In this document: positions 1 to 10,909 of the stretch, piece after piece | Layout of the letters: each line of letters starts with the position of its first letter | Numbering within the stretch: the stretch's first letter is position 1 | DNA from: Taudactylus pleione | Lineage: Eukaryota > Chordata > Amphibia > Anura > Myobatrachidae | Length of the DNA stretch: 64,000 nt | Direction of reading: 5' to 3' | Assembly (NCBI GenBank): GCA_031769625.1 | Contig: JAUIMM010000126.1 | Span: forward strand, 1,512,001 to 1,576,000 | Program-made: the position numbers and the translations under genes | The notes under the pieces: model-generated | What the model was told of the DNA's origin: nothing | Seen by the model: only the letters and a program-made list of their open reading frames with translations | Databases searched by the model: none

Positions 1-950
1 AGGATGCAAGTGCGGCTACATCGCACACAAGTCACAAACACATTAAAAAAAATTTTTTATTTTTTGGAGCACTTTGAGAGTTACAACACCCTTTAACAGA
101 CAGACGCACGCTTGTCGCTGCTGCTTTGAGGATGCAAGTGCGGCTACAGCCCACACAATTCACAAAGACAGAAAAAAAATGAACAATATTTTAATTGTTT
201 GTGTAGCACACTTTGAGGGTGTCACCACCCTTTAACAGACAGACGCACGCTTGTCGCTGCTGCTTTAAGGATGCAGGTGCGGCTACAGCCCACACATTTC
301 ACAAAGACCGAAAAAAAAAGAACAATATTTTAATTGTTTGTGTAGCACACTTTGAGGGTGTCACCACCCTTTAACAGACAGACGCACGCTTGTCGCTGCT
401 GCTTTAAGGATGCAGGTGCGGCTACAGCCCACACAATTCACAAAGACAGAAAAAAGAAGAAGAATATTTTTATTGTTTGTGTAGCACACTTTGAGGGTGT
501 CACCACCCTTTAACAGACAGACGCACGCTTGTCGCTGCTGCTTTGAGGATGCAAGTGCGGCTACATTGCACACAAGTCACAAACACATTAAAAAATTTTT
601 TTTATTTTTTGGAGCACTTTGAGAGTTACAACACCCTTTAACAGACAGACGCACGCTTGTCGCTGCTGCTTTGAGGATGCAAGTGCGGCTACAGCCCACA
701 CAATTCACAAAGACAGAAAAAAAATGAACAATATTTTAATTGTTTGTGTAGCACACTTTGAGGGTGTCACCACCCTTTAACAGACAGACGCACGCTTGTC
801 GCTGCTGCTTTAAGGATGCAGGTGCGGCTACAGCCACACATTTCACAAAGACAGAAAAAAAAAGAACAATATTTTAATTGTTTGTGTAGCACACTTTGAG
901 GGTGTCACCACCCTTTAACAGACAGACGCACGCTTGTCGCTGCTGCTTTG
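1..950 (-). repeat. Minisatellite, about 138-bp unit, 7 copies (diverged hAT-internal repeat)
   Basis: Seven head-to-tail units, each with GGATGCAAGTGCGGCTACA or a close variant, near 3, 131, 269, 409, 547, 677 and 813. Each also has a CACCACCCTTTAACAGACAG block and a poly-A/T stretch. The unit aligns block for block with the 160-bp repeat at 1300-2150 and 8778-10870 but lacks the TTTACTTATGACAC segment. It is therefore an older, shortened branch of the same repeat, kept on the far side of the coding fragment. Confidence 0.9.
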
Positions 951-951
951 A

Positions 952-1289
952 GGATGCTGGTGGAATCTAGATGGGATTTGGAACCGAGGACACACTACCT
1001 CCATCAATTGTCTAAATCCCACTGCACTAATGGCGGATACCGGACGCACGTCTAACACCAACATAGCAGTCAAGGCCTCAGTTATACGTTTTGCTTCAGG
1101 ATGACTGCTGTCGTACTTCATCCTCATCGCTAGGGACTGTTGGAGGGTCAATTGTTTAGTAAAAGTAGTGATGTTCCTACTTCCTCTCTGGGATAATGAA
1201 CAACTCCCAGCAGCAGCAACAGCACTAGGAGGAAGTGGTTCTTGATCTTTCCCTATTTTATTTTTATCGGAGAAAGTTTGGTCCTCCAT
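952..1289 (-). pseudogene. hAT transposase N-terminal fragment (deleted copy)
   Basis: The minus strand holds a 124-codon open frame starting at 1289 with MEDQTFSDKNK, the same start as the plus-strand frame at 10910 in hAT element 2. After about 23 residues it jumps to the QRGSRN...TKQLTLQQSL region of the transposase, which lies far downstream of the BED finger in element 2 (minus strand 11690-11960). It then runs into repeat DNA. An internal deletion has removed the BED finger, and everything after the IPSRFH segment is lost. It cannot encode a working transposase. Its value is that both pieces are on the same strand, which shows the ancestral orientation and exposes the inversion in element 2. 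Confidence 0.85.
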
Positions 1290-1299
1290 TTATGTTATA

Positions 1300-2150
1300 T
1301 TGATATATACGTGCGGCTAAAGCGCACACAAACACAGAAAATATTTTTTTATTTTTGCTGGAGAGTAGTGCACTTTGTGGGTTACACCACCCTTTAAGAA
1401 ATGAGCCAGCCGGCTCTTTACTTATGGGACACAGGCGCACGCATGGCGCTGCTCCTTTGTTGATGCACGTGCAGCCACAGTGCACACAAGTCACAAACAC
1501 AGAAAATATATATTTTTTTGTTTTGGAGTGTACTTTGGGGGTTACAGAACCCTTTAACGGTCAAGCCAGCCGGCCCTTTACTTATGACACAGGCGCACGC
1601 TTGGCACTACTTTGTTGATGCACGTGCGGCTACTGTGCACACAATTCACAAACACAGAAAATAATTTTTTTTTTGGTTTGGACTGGAGTGTACTTTCGGG
1701 GGTTACAGCACCCTTAACGGTCAAGCCAGCCGGCCCTTTACTTATGACACAGGCGCACGCTTGGCACTACTTTGTTGATGCACGTGCGGCTACTGCGCAC
1801 ACAATTCACAAACACAGAAAATATTTTTTTTTTGGTTTGGACTGGAGTGTACTTTCGGGGGTTACAGCACCCTTTAACGGTCAAGCCAGCCGGCCCTTTA
1901 CTTATGACACAGGCGCACGCTTGGCACTACTTTGTTGATGCACGTGCGGCTACTGCGCACACAATTCACAAACACAGATAATAATTTTTTTTTTGGTTTG
2001 GACTGGAGTGTACTTTCGGGGGTTACAGCACCCTTTAACGGTCAAGCCAGCCGGCCCTTTACTTATGACACAGGCGCACGCTTGGCACTACTTTGTTGAT
2101 GCACGTGCGGCTACTGCGCACACAATTCACAAACACAGAAAATATATTAT
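1300..2150 (-). repeat. Minisatellite, 160-bp unit, 5 copies (hAT-internal)
   Basis: Five units marked by TTTGTTGATGCACGTGCGGC (near 1455, 1610, 1770, 1930 and 2090), each with GGTCAAGCCAGCCGGCCC and an A/T run. It is the reverse complement of the larger array at 8778-10870 and sits at the same place inside the hAT 5' end. Short open frames in it repeat with the unit and are not genes. Confidence 0.95.
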
Positions 2151-2489
2151 TTTTTTAGCACTTGGGGGGAGCACCCCTGATGGACAGAGCACCCCCTGGA
2201 CAACACTACAGCACCCCTTTAGGACTGGGACACTGCACAGGACTTTGGAGTGGACACAGCCCCTATGGAGAACTGACTGCACAACACAGTCCAGCCAGCC
2301 CCTATGGACTTTGAAGTAGTGGACACAGCCCCTATTAACAACAGCAGCACAGCACAACACAGCCAGCCCCTATGGACTTTGAAGTAGTGGACAACAGCAG
2401 CACTACACTACACTACACTACACAGCCCTAACTCCCACCCTCCCTCTTCACTGTCCACAGCCGAGTGAGAAAATGGCGCCGACGCGGGT

Positions 2490-2501
2490 ACCTTATATAG
2501 G
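2490..2501 (-). promoter_or_regulatory. TATA box of hAT element 1
   Basis: On the minus strand TCCTATATAAGG lies about 160 bp inside the terminus, followed by GGTACCCGCGTCGGCGCCATTTT. The identical arrangement occurs at 8427-8438 in element 2. A transposase promoter is inferred from position and consensus. Confidence 0.6.
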
Positions 2502-2659
2502 ATCCAAAACCCGCGAGACTCGGATGGTGGGATGATGACGTTTTGCCTCGATTTCAGATCCGAGTCAGGCGGGAAAAGTCGAGCCTGACTCGGATCGGAC
2601 TCGGATCGGGGTGGCTCGGGGGGGTTCGGATTTCAGAAATCCGAACCCGCTCACCCCTA

Positions 2660-2744
2660 ATTAAAATCCGTATGCATGCGCAGTTCAGCGAACATCGGTA
2701 GGAACGAACGAGCGGCCGCTTACGAGAGGCTCTGAATCAGGCCC
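2660..2744. mobile_element. MITE fragment (GGGCCTGATTCAGA family), right end
   Basis: The sequence ending CTCTGAATCAGGCCC matches the right end of the MITE at 41615-42213, including the GAGCGGCCGCTTACGAG block. hAT element 1 inserted into this MITE and now forms its left neighbour. Confidence 0.8.
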
Positions 2745-2749
2745 TAAGT

Positions 2750-2819
2750 CACATGTGCTTAAGTATGGATATTCTTAAAACCTGAACTGAACTTGAGGAC
2801 CGAGTTTGGTAACCACTGC
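2750..2819. mobile_element. hAT MITE remnant (GTGGTTCTCAAACTCGG family)
   Basis: The right-end motif GAGGACCGAGTTTGGTAACC followed by ACTG matches the right end of the intact MITE at 32159-32344. No left terminus was found. Confidence 0.5.
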
Positions 2820-3722
2820 ATTAGCCTATTGTAACCTGTGGGCTACAATAATGCAGATGTTTCTGAGTGGATCTGAAGCAGAGTGATAAGGTAAGCTATT
2901 TCTCTGCTTCCAGCTCTTCAACAAGGACAGGCTCTTATCGAAGCACATCTCCAGGCACGGGCATAATGATAATTTGGGTGAAAATTTGCATCTTCATCTT
3001 GCAAATTTAGGAGAATATGATTTACTATATCTACATGAAAAATAATAAATCTGGTCCCAAGAGCCTGGTTCTGAGTTGCTCGCAAAGTGGCTGTAATGTT
3101 GTGTAGTCATGGAAGTCAGATTTACCAGTGGTGGGCTGGGCCAGGGTGCAAGGTCCCTTGTTCCCGATAATATTCAGCGAAAGGACTAGCTGGGATCTTA
3201 ACAGAGCTTTTCCAAAAAAACGAGTGTTCTTGGTTGGTCTTAAATTCCATGTTGAGAGACGGTCACATTGTGCGTCCAATAGGGCACCATCCGCCTCTGT
3301 GTTAGCCAGTTATCTCATTCATGTGCAGATGGAGCCACACACTGTGCAATTATCAACAAATACAGACAAAAATGAGATATACCAAATACTGACCAAACCT
3401 GGTCAGTATGTGGCTCCTTCAAATATTCATGGGTCATGTCCTATTTTCCGGGCCTTAATGGGAAATTTAAGTGTATTGGCTTGCCGATACCCTCCTGCAA
3501 CTATTACTGAATACATCATTTTTGAGTGGTTTATTTTTGATATCCTGCACTGGTTACATAAGAGCAGAATGTTGTTGTATCCAAGGGAAGCAGAAATAAA
3601 TAACTCCGCCTGATGATATATATGGGGGACTGAGAAGCACAGAGAGTTCAGAAGTTGAAGAATTGTATTTAGTAAAGATTGCAGGAGGGTATGTGTAACA
3701 CCAGCACTACACTTTGGGGAAC
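2820..3722. other. Unassigned intergenic DNA
   Basis: No terminal repeats, known domains or tandem repeats recognised. A 161-codon open frame at 3128-3613 (+) has no recognisable domain and no relative elsewhere in the window, so I do not call it a gene. Confidence 0.5.
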
Positions 3723-3730
3723 ATGCCAAG

Positions 3731-4052
3731 CAGTGGCATCACTCACCTTTGTGACACCCGGCGTGGAATGAGACCTGACAGCATAGTAGTCTGTGAGGCC
3801 GCTCGCTGGTAAAGGGGGTGTGGCCTAGTGGTCCGACCCCGTTTAAGTCACTCCAAAGGGTGCCGGAGATGCAGACCCGGGGACCAGTTTATGTGCAGTG
3901 CCGGCTCCCTCACTGTATCAGGAGCCGAGCGCTGCACATAATGCTACAGTGCAGCAGCCGGCTCCTGTCACTGAGGAGGAGTCTCCATTTTGGTGTCACC
4001 CCTTGGTGGATGACACCCGGGTGCGGCCCACACTCCCCTTGTGACGCCAGTG
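3731..4052. mobile_element. hAT MITE, 322 bp, near-perfect 8-bp TSD
   Basis: The left end is CAGTGGCATCAC and the right end GTGACGCCAGTG, an inverted CAGTGGCRTCAC terminus. Flanks ATGCCAAG (3723-3730) and ATGCTAAG (4053-4060) match at 7 of 8 bases, the duplication length expected for hAT. No coding capacity. Confidence 0.8.
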
Positions 4053-4060
4053 ATGCTAAG

Positions 4061-4930
4061 AGTCCTGTTTTCCTGCCATCATGTAATCAGGGTTCTATTT
4101 TAAATGGTATCTAATTAGCACCTGTAAATAAATAGTAAACTACGATCATTCTTCTAGGAAGTTTGATAAGTTACTGGGGACGTTTGATAAGTTACTGCAG
4201 ATGTCTGCTATGGTATCACAGGTGTGTGGATAATGACATTATCTGGTCACTGGCCGGCCATGACTTTCTTATCCTTACTAATAAAGGATTTCTGCCAATT
4301 AAACGTTGCAGAATAAAAAAATTATTGATCAGCGACCATCAAACATGCAGATGAAATGTGTGGCCTATCATGGTGACAACGTTCCACCCATCACACACCT
4401 TCCCAGCTATAAATTCATCTGCTCATTTTAAAATTACCCCCATGCAGTGCAAAATGGTTTTTCCAAAGTACAAATTTGCTCCTTTTTTTGCTATTTTTTG
4501 CATATACCCCTCAGCTGTCATGTTAAATGTTTAATATTAGTTCATTTACAAGAATCACTAATATTTACTAACTAATGAGAATAATTGAGGATCCCAGCAT
4601 ATTTATGTACAGATATGGCTGAAGTGTAAATACGCTTGGCAGAAATGTGGTACAGATGCTACTAATGCTACTTTCCTGCTGTACTCACTCATCGGAATAT
4701 GGATGTATTTACACTATGTTTGCACATGGCATAAATGAGGGGCATATGCTGCTGATGCACACCATGCCATATCTCGAGATGCGCTTTGCTCTGCATATGT
4801 GTCAGAATACACCACATTTTCATTTCCATGTTTTAACCACAATTTACACTAAATTAACTACCAACTTTGTATCAGCTCTACACGTCCATCTCGGCACTGG
4901 CCGGAGGTTTGTGCAGATATATTGCATTCA
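4061..4930. other. Unassigned AT-rich DNA
   Basis: No gene, tandem repeat or terminal repeat recognised. Confidence 0.5.
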
Positions 4931-5436
4931 GGGCCTGATTCAGCTTGGATCGCAAGTCTGTAATTGCACACATCTGCTCGCTGCGAAACTATGCAAATGG
5001 ATGCGATCGCAATGTGACCGCCGCACGAGATATAAAGACGCCCACCACCTCCCATTACATACATCCGCAAGTCAGCAAAAACATCGGAAACATCGAGCAA
5101 CATCGGATCCATATGCATAGCTGTGGTTGAGCTTAACCTGACTCACAAAGTTGCGAAATTTTCTGTTGCCATCTAGACCTGACTGCGTATGCCGTCACAG
5201 GGGCTTAATTATACACACACCTGTAACGGCGTTCAAATGCACAGGCACACCCACCCCCCCTGTCCACCTCCGTATGGCACTTCCTGTCATTCATTTCTTG
5301 ATGGCTCTGCATATCCGCTGCATTCGCTTTCTCGATCACAGTGGCATGTGCGCTGCGGTGCAAATGCATGCGCAAAACGCAAACTTCAACCGGGTGCGTG
5401 CGTCCACAGATTTCTGATCCAAGCTGAATCAGGCCC
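4931..5436. mobile_element. MITE, GGGCCTGATTCAG ends, non-hairpin subfamily
   Basis: Inverted ends GGGCCTGATTCAGCTTGGAT and ATCCAAGCTGAATCAGGCCC, about 20 bp. The interior contains AACGGCGTTCAAATGC and TTCCTGTCATTCA blocks shared with the partial copy at 21295-21656. The termini match those of the autonomous Harbinger at 48306. The flanking triplets TCA and TTA differ at one base. Confidence 0.8.
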
Positions 5437-6083
5437 TTAGCCCAAAATATCTGGTGACTATGCCTCCTCCCTCCTCTTCAAAAATATGTTTTAGCAAGGC
5501 TGCAGTTACTGGCAAGGTGATGCCACTTCCATGATGTAATCATTAATATACGTGTGTTACTCATTTGCAGCATTTCCAGCATGGAATTCCACTGGAGGGA
5601 CGTCAGAGTGCTATGTGCTGCATGTGATCACAGATTGTATTTGTCATTCCTGCAAGTCTAGTGACATCTTATTATTTAGTAACCCACCGGCCATCAGTAC
5701 TCTGACATCTTAATAATAATTGTCCATTGGGAGCATGGTTGGATTGTAATCAGTGTGTAGATTTTATTCAATTTTAACACATGAACAAGAAAATAGCAAC
5801 AAACCCTAAAGAAAAAAACATTATTTTCTCATGACATTGACTAATAACATTTTCAGCAATTGCATTGATAATGAATATGAAAACATACGGAAGATCTTAA
5901 ATATATCAGCACAATTGTCACATCTTTGTGACCCAGTTTTGCCTTTCTTCTGACATAGAAGTGCATACACATGCACAATCCCTCCAGTTTAATCTGCTTC
6001 AAGTCAAATGAGGTCTAACAATAGCTCCAGTGAAGTGAAACAAAGTAGATGACTATAAGTTGCTGTTGGATACAGGCAATACG
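5437..6083. other. Unassigned DNA
   Basis: AT-rich sequence with no recognised gene or repeat. Confidence 0.5.
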
Positions 6084-6633
6084 GGGGGTCATTCAGACCC
6101 GCTCGTGAGCGGCAGTACGCTCGCAAGCGGGTCGATGTTCCCCCACTGCGCATGCGCACGACGGAGGGAGCTCCGTCGTGCGCATGCGCGAGACCCGGCG
6201 AGCGACGGGCTCTCCATCGCTCCGGGTCTCGCACCAAAGGGGGCGTGCTGTCGATGTTGATTGACAGCACGCCCCATTTGGTGGGCGTGCCGGGGGCGTG
6301 CCTGCCAGACGGAGGCGTTCCCATGGGAACGCCTACCGTCTCAAGCCGGCCCCACTGACATCACTAGTGATGTCAGTGGGAGTGATTTTGGCTCTGATAG
6401 AGCCCAAATCACTCCTGGGCTTGCGGCAGCGAGACCCTACCGCAGGGTCTCCATCGCAAGCCCGATGGTCGTGATGGTCAAGACCATCGCGACCATCATC
6501 ATGGACGCTCGCTATAGCTGTGGGTGGTAATCCACAGCTATGCGAGCGTCCATGAGGACGCTCCAAAAAAAGGTAGGAGGCCCTGATTCAGAGCGAGCGC
6601 TCTGGTCAGAGCGTTCAGCTCTGAATCAGGCCC
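6084..6633. mobile_element. Hairpin-array MITE, copy B
   Basis: It ends with CTCTGAATCAGGCCC and starts with the slightly degraded GGGGGTCATTCAGAC. Nearly the whole interior is a row of stem-loops, including a perfect 30-bp palindrome at 6351-6380 (CCCACTGACATCACTAGTGA...), a GGCTC hairpin at 6381-6413, and a GTGCTGTC/GACAGCAC hairpin near 6245-6275. Same internal order as the copy at 21825. Confidence 0.9.
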
Positions 6634-6981
6634 ACAGTTCATTGGCAGTCAGATAAGAAGTAATGACAACCAAATATCTGTGTCAGTACAAATCAACCGC
6701 AGATGGTATTGTTGCTTAAACTACAATGTTTGGCATGAAAGTGCTGAGACAGCAGTCTTTGTGTGCACAAGTCTTCATTTCATGTACTGAGTATTGTGAT
6801 CGAATCGTCTGCATAATTATAGAAATATGCTATTATAATGTGATCATATTACTTTTGCTAATTGAAATGTGTGCAGGATATTGACATTTCCCAATTTTAG
6901 ACATGTTACTTTATCTCCCAGTGCAAAACTTCAATTAATAAATACACACCCCTAGAACCTTGGGATCCCTTCAGATACCTA
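6634..6981. other. Unassigned AT-rich DNA
   Basis: No supported feature. Confidence 0.5.
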
Positions 6982-7156
6982 GGGGTATATTTACTAAAGG
7001 TCGATTTTAATAAATTTAAAATCGATAAAAATCTATCGTCATCAATGTTGTGCATTTACTGATACTTAAAAAACAAATAAAAAAATGTCTGTTAGTAAAC
7101 ACAACATTAATGTTGATCGATTTTTATCGTTTTAATCAACCTTTAGTAAATATACC
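6982..7156. mobile_element. Palindromic MITE, 175 bp
   Basis: The left end GGGGTATATTTACTAAAGGT and the right end ACCTTTAGTAAATATACC are inverted repeats, continuing inward as GATCGATTTTTATCG-type arms. Non-coding. Confidence 0.75.
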
Positions 7157-7260
7157 AGCAACTCTCTATATAAATCTTCTTTAAATATCCATTATGGTTG
7201 AGGATAATTGACTAATCAATATAATCCATAATAGCTAAAAGTAATTAAAATTCTTTAAAA

Positions 7261-7667
7261 GGGATGTAGTTATTATCCTGGCTGTCGGAATGCCGGTGCT
7301 CAGAATGCCGGCATGGGAATCCCGACACCAGTCACAATCCAAGCGCTGGCATCCCAACCGCCAGCATCCTGACAGTAAATATTGGGGTTAGGGGGATGGT
7401 TAGGGGTTAGGGTTCGGTACTAGGAGGAGGGTCAGGACTAGGCACTAGGGAGGACGGTTAGGTTCAGGCTGCGGGGGAGGGAGGTTAGGTTTAGGCACTG
7501 GGTGGGAGAGTTAGGTTTAGGCTGCAGGGAGGGAGGGAGGGTTAGGGTAGGGTTAGGGGAAGGAAAGTATACTTCCCTCCTTCTATCAGGATTGTGACCC
7601 TGTCCAGATGCCGTCGTCGGGATTCTGATCGCCAAGATCCCAAGCGTTGGCATCCCATACCCAACCC
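7261..7667. mobile_element. Non-autonomous element with an internal TTAGGG-like tract
   Basis: It starts GGGATGTAGTTATTATCCTG and ends GGCATCCCATACCCAACCCC. The arms contain GAATGCCGG and CCCGACACC motifs. The centre (about 7380-7560) is a degenerate GGTTAGG/GGGTTAGGG tract. The related element at 16099-16423 has the same start, end and layout. It is unlikely to be a telomere remnant because the tract is a conserved internal part of a dispersed element. Confidence 0.6.
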
Positions 7668-7820
7668 CTTCAAAAAATATCTTAAATTCATTACACCGCT
7701 AGACAGCAATATTAAAACAAATTATAATACATATGATGCTTTGATATAAAAAGTGAAAGGCAAAAAAGTTAAAAATACAACCAGCTTGCAAAATTCTAAA
7801 TTATAATGCCCATACACATA

Positions 7821-7994
7821 GGGGTAAATTTACTAAAGTGAGAGATTTAGAATTGGAGATGTTGCCTATAGGAACCAATCTGAATCTAGCTATTATCTTC
7901 TAGAAGGTGCTAGTTAAATGGTAAGTAGAATCTGATTAGTTGCTATGGGCAACATCTCTACTTCTAAAAACTCTCACCTTAGTAAATTTACCCC
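7821..7994. mobile_element. Palindromic MITE, 174 bp, TSD ATA
   Basis: Ends GGGGTAAATTTACTAAAG and its inverse, flanked by ATA on both sides (7818-7820, 7995-7997). The inner motif TTATCTTCTAGAAGGTGCTA is shared with copies at 31981-32152 and 47830-47933. A three-base duplication suits PIF/Harbinger; the class is inferred. Confidence 0.8.
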
Positions 7995-8426
7995 ATAGTG
8001 TTAATATTATGTAGATAAAGTTGCCTTATTTTTCAGTATCTAAATGTAAATATATAATTAGTTACTTTATCATTCAGTATCCAGTTGAAATATTATGAAA
8101 AATACTTTGCCTTCCAAATCTGAAGCACGAATACTAATGTGTTGAAGTAGAAAAAAACAAAGAGTTTTAGACATATTATGCTTCTGGGCCAGTTTTGTTA
8201 TACTGTATCCTGATCTATGACTAGACTTATGAATAATTGTCACTTTTGTGCAGGAGCCTATATCTAAACTAGGGGTGAGCGGGTTCGGATTTCTGAAATC
8301 CGAACCCCCCCGAGCCCCCCCGATCCGAGTCCGATCCGAGTCAGGCTCGACTTTTCCCGCCTGACTCGGATCTGAAATCGAGGCAAAACGTCATCATCCC
8401 GCCTTCCGAGTCTCGCGGGTTTTGGA

Positions 8427-8438
8427 TCCTATATAAGG
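8427..8438 (+). promoter_or_regulatory. TATA box of hAT element 2
   Basis: TCCTATATAAGG lies 158 bp inside the terminus and is followed by GGTACCCGCGTCGGCGCCATTTT, a plausible initiation region. The same block is conserved in element 1. A transcript from here would have to cross the minisatellite before reaching the coding region at 10910. Confidence 0.6.
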
Positions 8439-8777
8439 TACCCGCGTCGGCGCCATTTTCTCACTCGGCTGTGGACAGTGAAGAGGGAGGGTGGGAGTTA
8501 GGGCTGTGTAGTGTAGTGTAGTGTAGTGCTGCTGTTGTCCACTACTTCAAAGTCCATAGGGGCTGGCTGTGTTGTGCTGTGCTGCTGTTGTTAATAGGGG
8601 CTGTGTCCACTACTTCAAAGTCCATAGGGGCTGGCTGGACTGTGTTGTGCAGTCAGTTCTCCATAGGGGCTGTGTCCACTCCAAAGTCCTGTGCAGTGTC
8701 CCAGTCCTAAAGGGGTGCTGTAGTGTTGTCCAGGGGGTGCTCTGTCCATCAGGGGTGCTCCCCCCAAGTGCTAAAAA

Positions 8778-10870
8778 AATAATATATTTTCTGTGTTTGT
8801 GAATTGTGTGCGCAGTAGCCGCACGTGCATCAACAAAGTAGTGAAAAACGTGCGCCTGTGTCATAAGTAAAGGGCCGGCTGGCTTGACCGTTAAGGGTGC
8901 TGTAACCCCCGAAAGTACACTCCAGTCCAAACCAAAAAAAAAATTATTTTCTGTGTTTGTGAATTGTGTGCGCAGTAGCCGCACGTGCATCAACAAAGTA
9001 GTGCCAAGTGTGCACCTGTGTCATAAGTAAAGGGCCGGCTGGCTTGACCGTTAAGGGTGCTGTAACCACCGAAAGTACACTCCAGTCCAAACCAAAAACA
9101 AAATTATTTTCTGTGTTTGTGAATTGTGTGCGCAGTAGCCGCACGTGCATCAACAAAGTAGTGCCAAGCGTGCGCCTGTGTCATAAGTAAAGGGCCGGCT
9201 GGCTTGACCGTTAAAGGGTGCTGTAACCCCCAAAGTACATTCCAGTCCAAACCAAAAAAAAAATTATTTTCTGTGTTTGTGAATTGTGTGCGCAGTAGCC
9301 GCACGTGCATCAACAAAGTAGTGCCAAGCGTGCGCCTGTGTCATAAGTAAAGGGCCAGCTGGCTTGACCGTTAAGGGTGCTGTAACCCCCGAAAGTACAC
9401 TCCAGTCCAAACCAAAAAAAAATTATTTTCTGTGTTTGTGAATTGTGTGCGCAGTAGCCGCACGTGCATCAACAAAGTAGTGCCAAGCGTGCGCCTGTGT
9501 CATAAGTAAAGGGCCGGCTGGCTTGACCGTTAAAGGGTGCTGTAACCCCCAAAGTACACTCCAGTCCAAACCAAAAAAAAAAATATTTTCTGTGTTTGTG
9601 AATTGTGTGCGCAGTAGCCGCACGTGCATCAACAAAGTAGTGCCAAGCGTGCGCCTGTGTCATAAGTAAAGGGCCGGCTGGCTTGACCGTTAAAGGGTGC
9701 TGTAACCCCCAAAGTACACTCCAGTCCAAACCAAAAAAAAAATTATTTTCTGTGTTTGTGAATTGTGTGCGCAGTAGCCGCACGTGCATCAACAAAGTAG
9801 TGCCAAGCGTGCGCCTGTGTCATAAGTAAAGGGCCGGCTGGCTTGACCGTTAAAGGGTGCTGTAACCCCCAAAGTACACTCCAGTCCAAACCAAAAAAAA
9901 AATTATTTTCTGTGTTTGTGAATTGTGTGCGCAGTAGCCGCACGTGCATCAACAAAGTAGTGCCAAGCGTGCGCCTGTGTCATAAGTAAAGGGCCGGCTG
10001 GCTTGACCGTTAAAGGGTGCTGTAACCCCCAAAGTACACTCCAGTCCAAACCAAAAAAAAATTATTTTCTGTGTTTGTGAATTGTGTGCGCAGTAGCCGC
10101 ACGTGCATCAACAAAGTAGTGCCAAGCGTGCGCCTGTGTCATAAGTAAAGGGCCGGCTGGCTTGACCGTTAAAGGGTGCTGTAACCCCCGAAAGTACACT
10201 CCAGTCCAAACCAAAAAAAAATTATTTTCTGTGTTTGTGAATTGTGTGCGCAGTAGCCGCACGTGCATCAACAAAGTAGTGCCAAGCGTGCGCCTGTGTC
10301 ATAAGTAAAGGGCCGGCTGGCTTGACCGTTAAAGGGTGCTGTAACCCCCAAAGTACACTCCAGTCCAAACCAAAAAAAAAATTATTTTCTGTGTTTGTGA
10401 ATTGTGTGCGCAGTAGCCGCACGTGCATCAACAAAGTAGTGCCAAGCGTGCGCCTGTGTCATAAGTAAAGGGCCGGCTGGCTTGACCGTTAAAGGGTGCT
10501 GTAACCCCCGAAAGTACACTCCAGTCCAAACCAAAAAAAAATTATTTTCTGTGTTTGTGAATTGTGTGCGCAGTAGCCGCACGTGCATCAACAAAGTAGT
10601 GCCAAGCGTGCGCCTGTGTCATAAGTAAAGGGCCGGCTGGCTTGACCGTTAAGGGTGCTGTAACCCCCGAAAGTACACTCCAGTCCAAACCAAAAAAAAA
10701 TTATTTTCTGTGTTTGTGAATTGTGTGCGCAGTAGCCGCACGTGCATCAACAAAGTAGTGCCAAGCGTGCGCCTGTGTCATAAGTAAAGGGCCGGCTGGC
10801 TTGACCGTTAAAGGGTGCTGTAACCCACAAAGTACACTCCAGTCCAAACCAAAAAAAAAATTATTTTCTG
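8778..10870 (+). repeat. Minisatellite, 160-bp unit, 13 copies (hAT-internal)
   Basis: Thirteen units, each with GCACGTGCATCAACAAAGTA near 8820, 8980, 9140, 9300, 9460, 9620, 9780, 9940, 10099, 10259, 10419, 10579 and 10739. Units differ mainly in poly-A length and in TTAAGGG versus TTAAAGGG. Such high identity suggests recent expansion or conversion. It lies between the promoter and the coding part of the transposon. The 70-128-codon frames in it repeat with the unit and are not genes. Confidence 0.97.
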
Positions 10871-10909
10871 TGTTTAGCCGCACGTATATATCAAATCGAT
10901 ATAACATAA

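Larger units (their letters stand above)
1..2659 (-). mobile_element. hAT element 1 (BED-finger type), 5'-end part, internally rearranged, running off the window
   Basis: The right end reads ...CACCCCTA at 2659, the inverted form of the TAGGGGTG terminus of the hAT element at 8270. The outer 500 bp (2155-2659) is nearly identical to 8270-8775, so the two elements are close relatives in opposite orientation. Inward on the minus strand come 160-bp repeats, a short transposase N-terminal fragment, and a second array of diverged repeats that reaches the window edge. It is inserted in a GGGCCTGATTCAGA-end MITE whose right remnant is 2660-2744. The other end is outside the window, so its target duplication cannot be checked. 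Confidence 0.85.

Noticed and set aside
3128..3613. 161-codon plus-strand frame
   Set aside because: No domain, no relative in the window, ordinary AT-rich composition. Length can occur by chance in 64 kb.
8610..10594. Series of 70-128-codon frames repeating MLMHVRLLRTQFTNTEN
   Set aside because: One per 160-bp repeat unit; they are repeat-derived.
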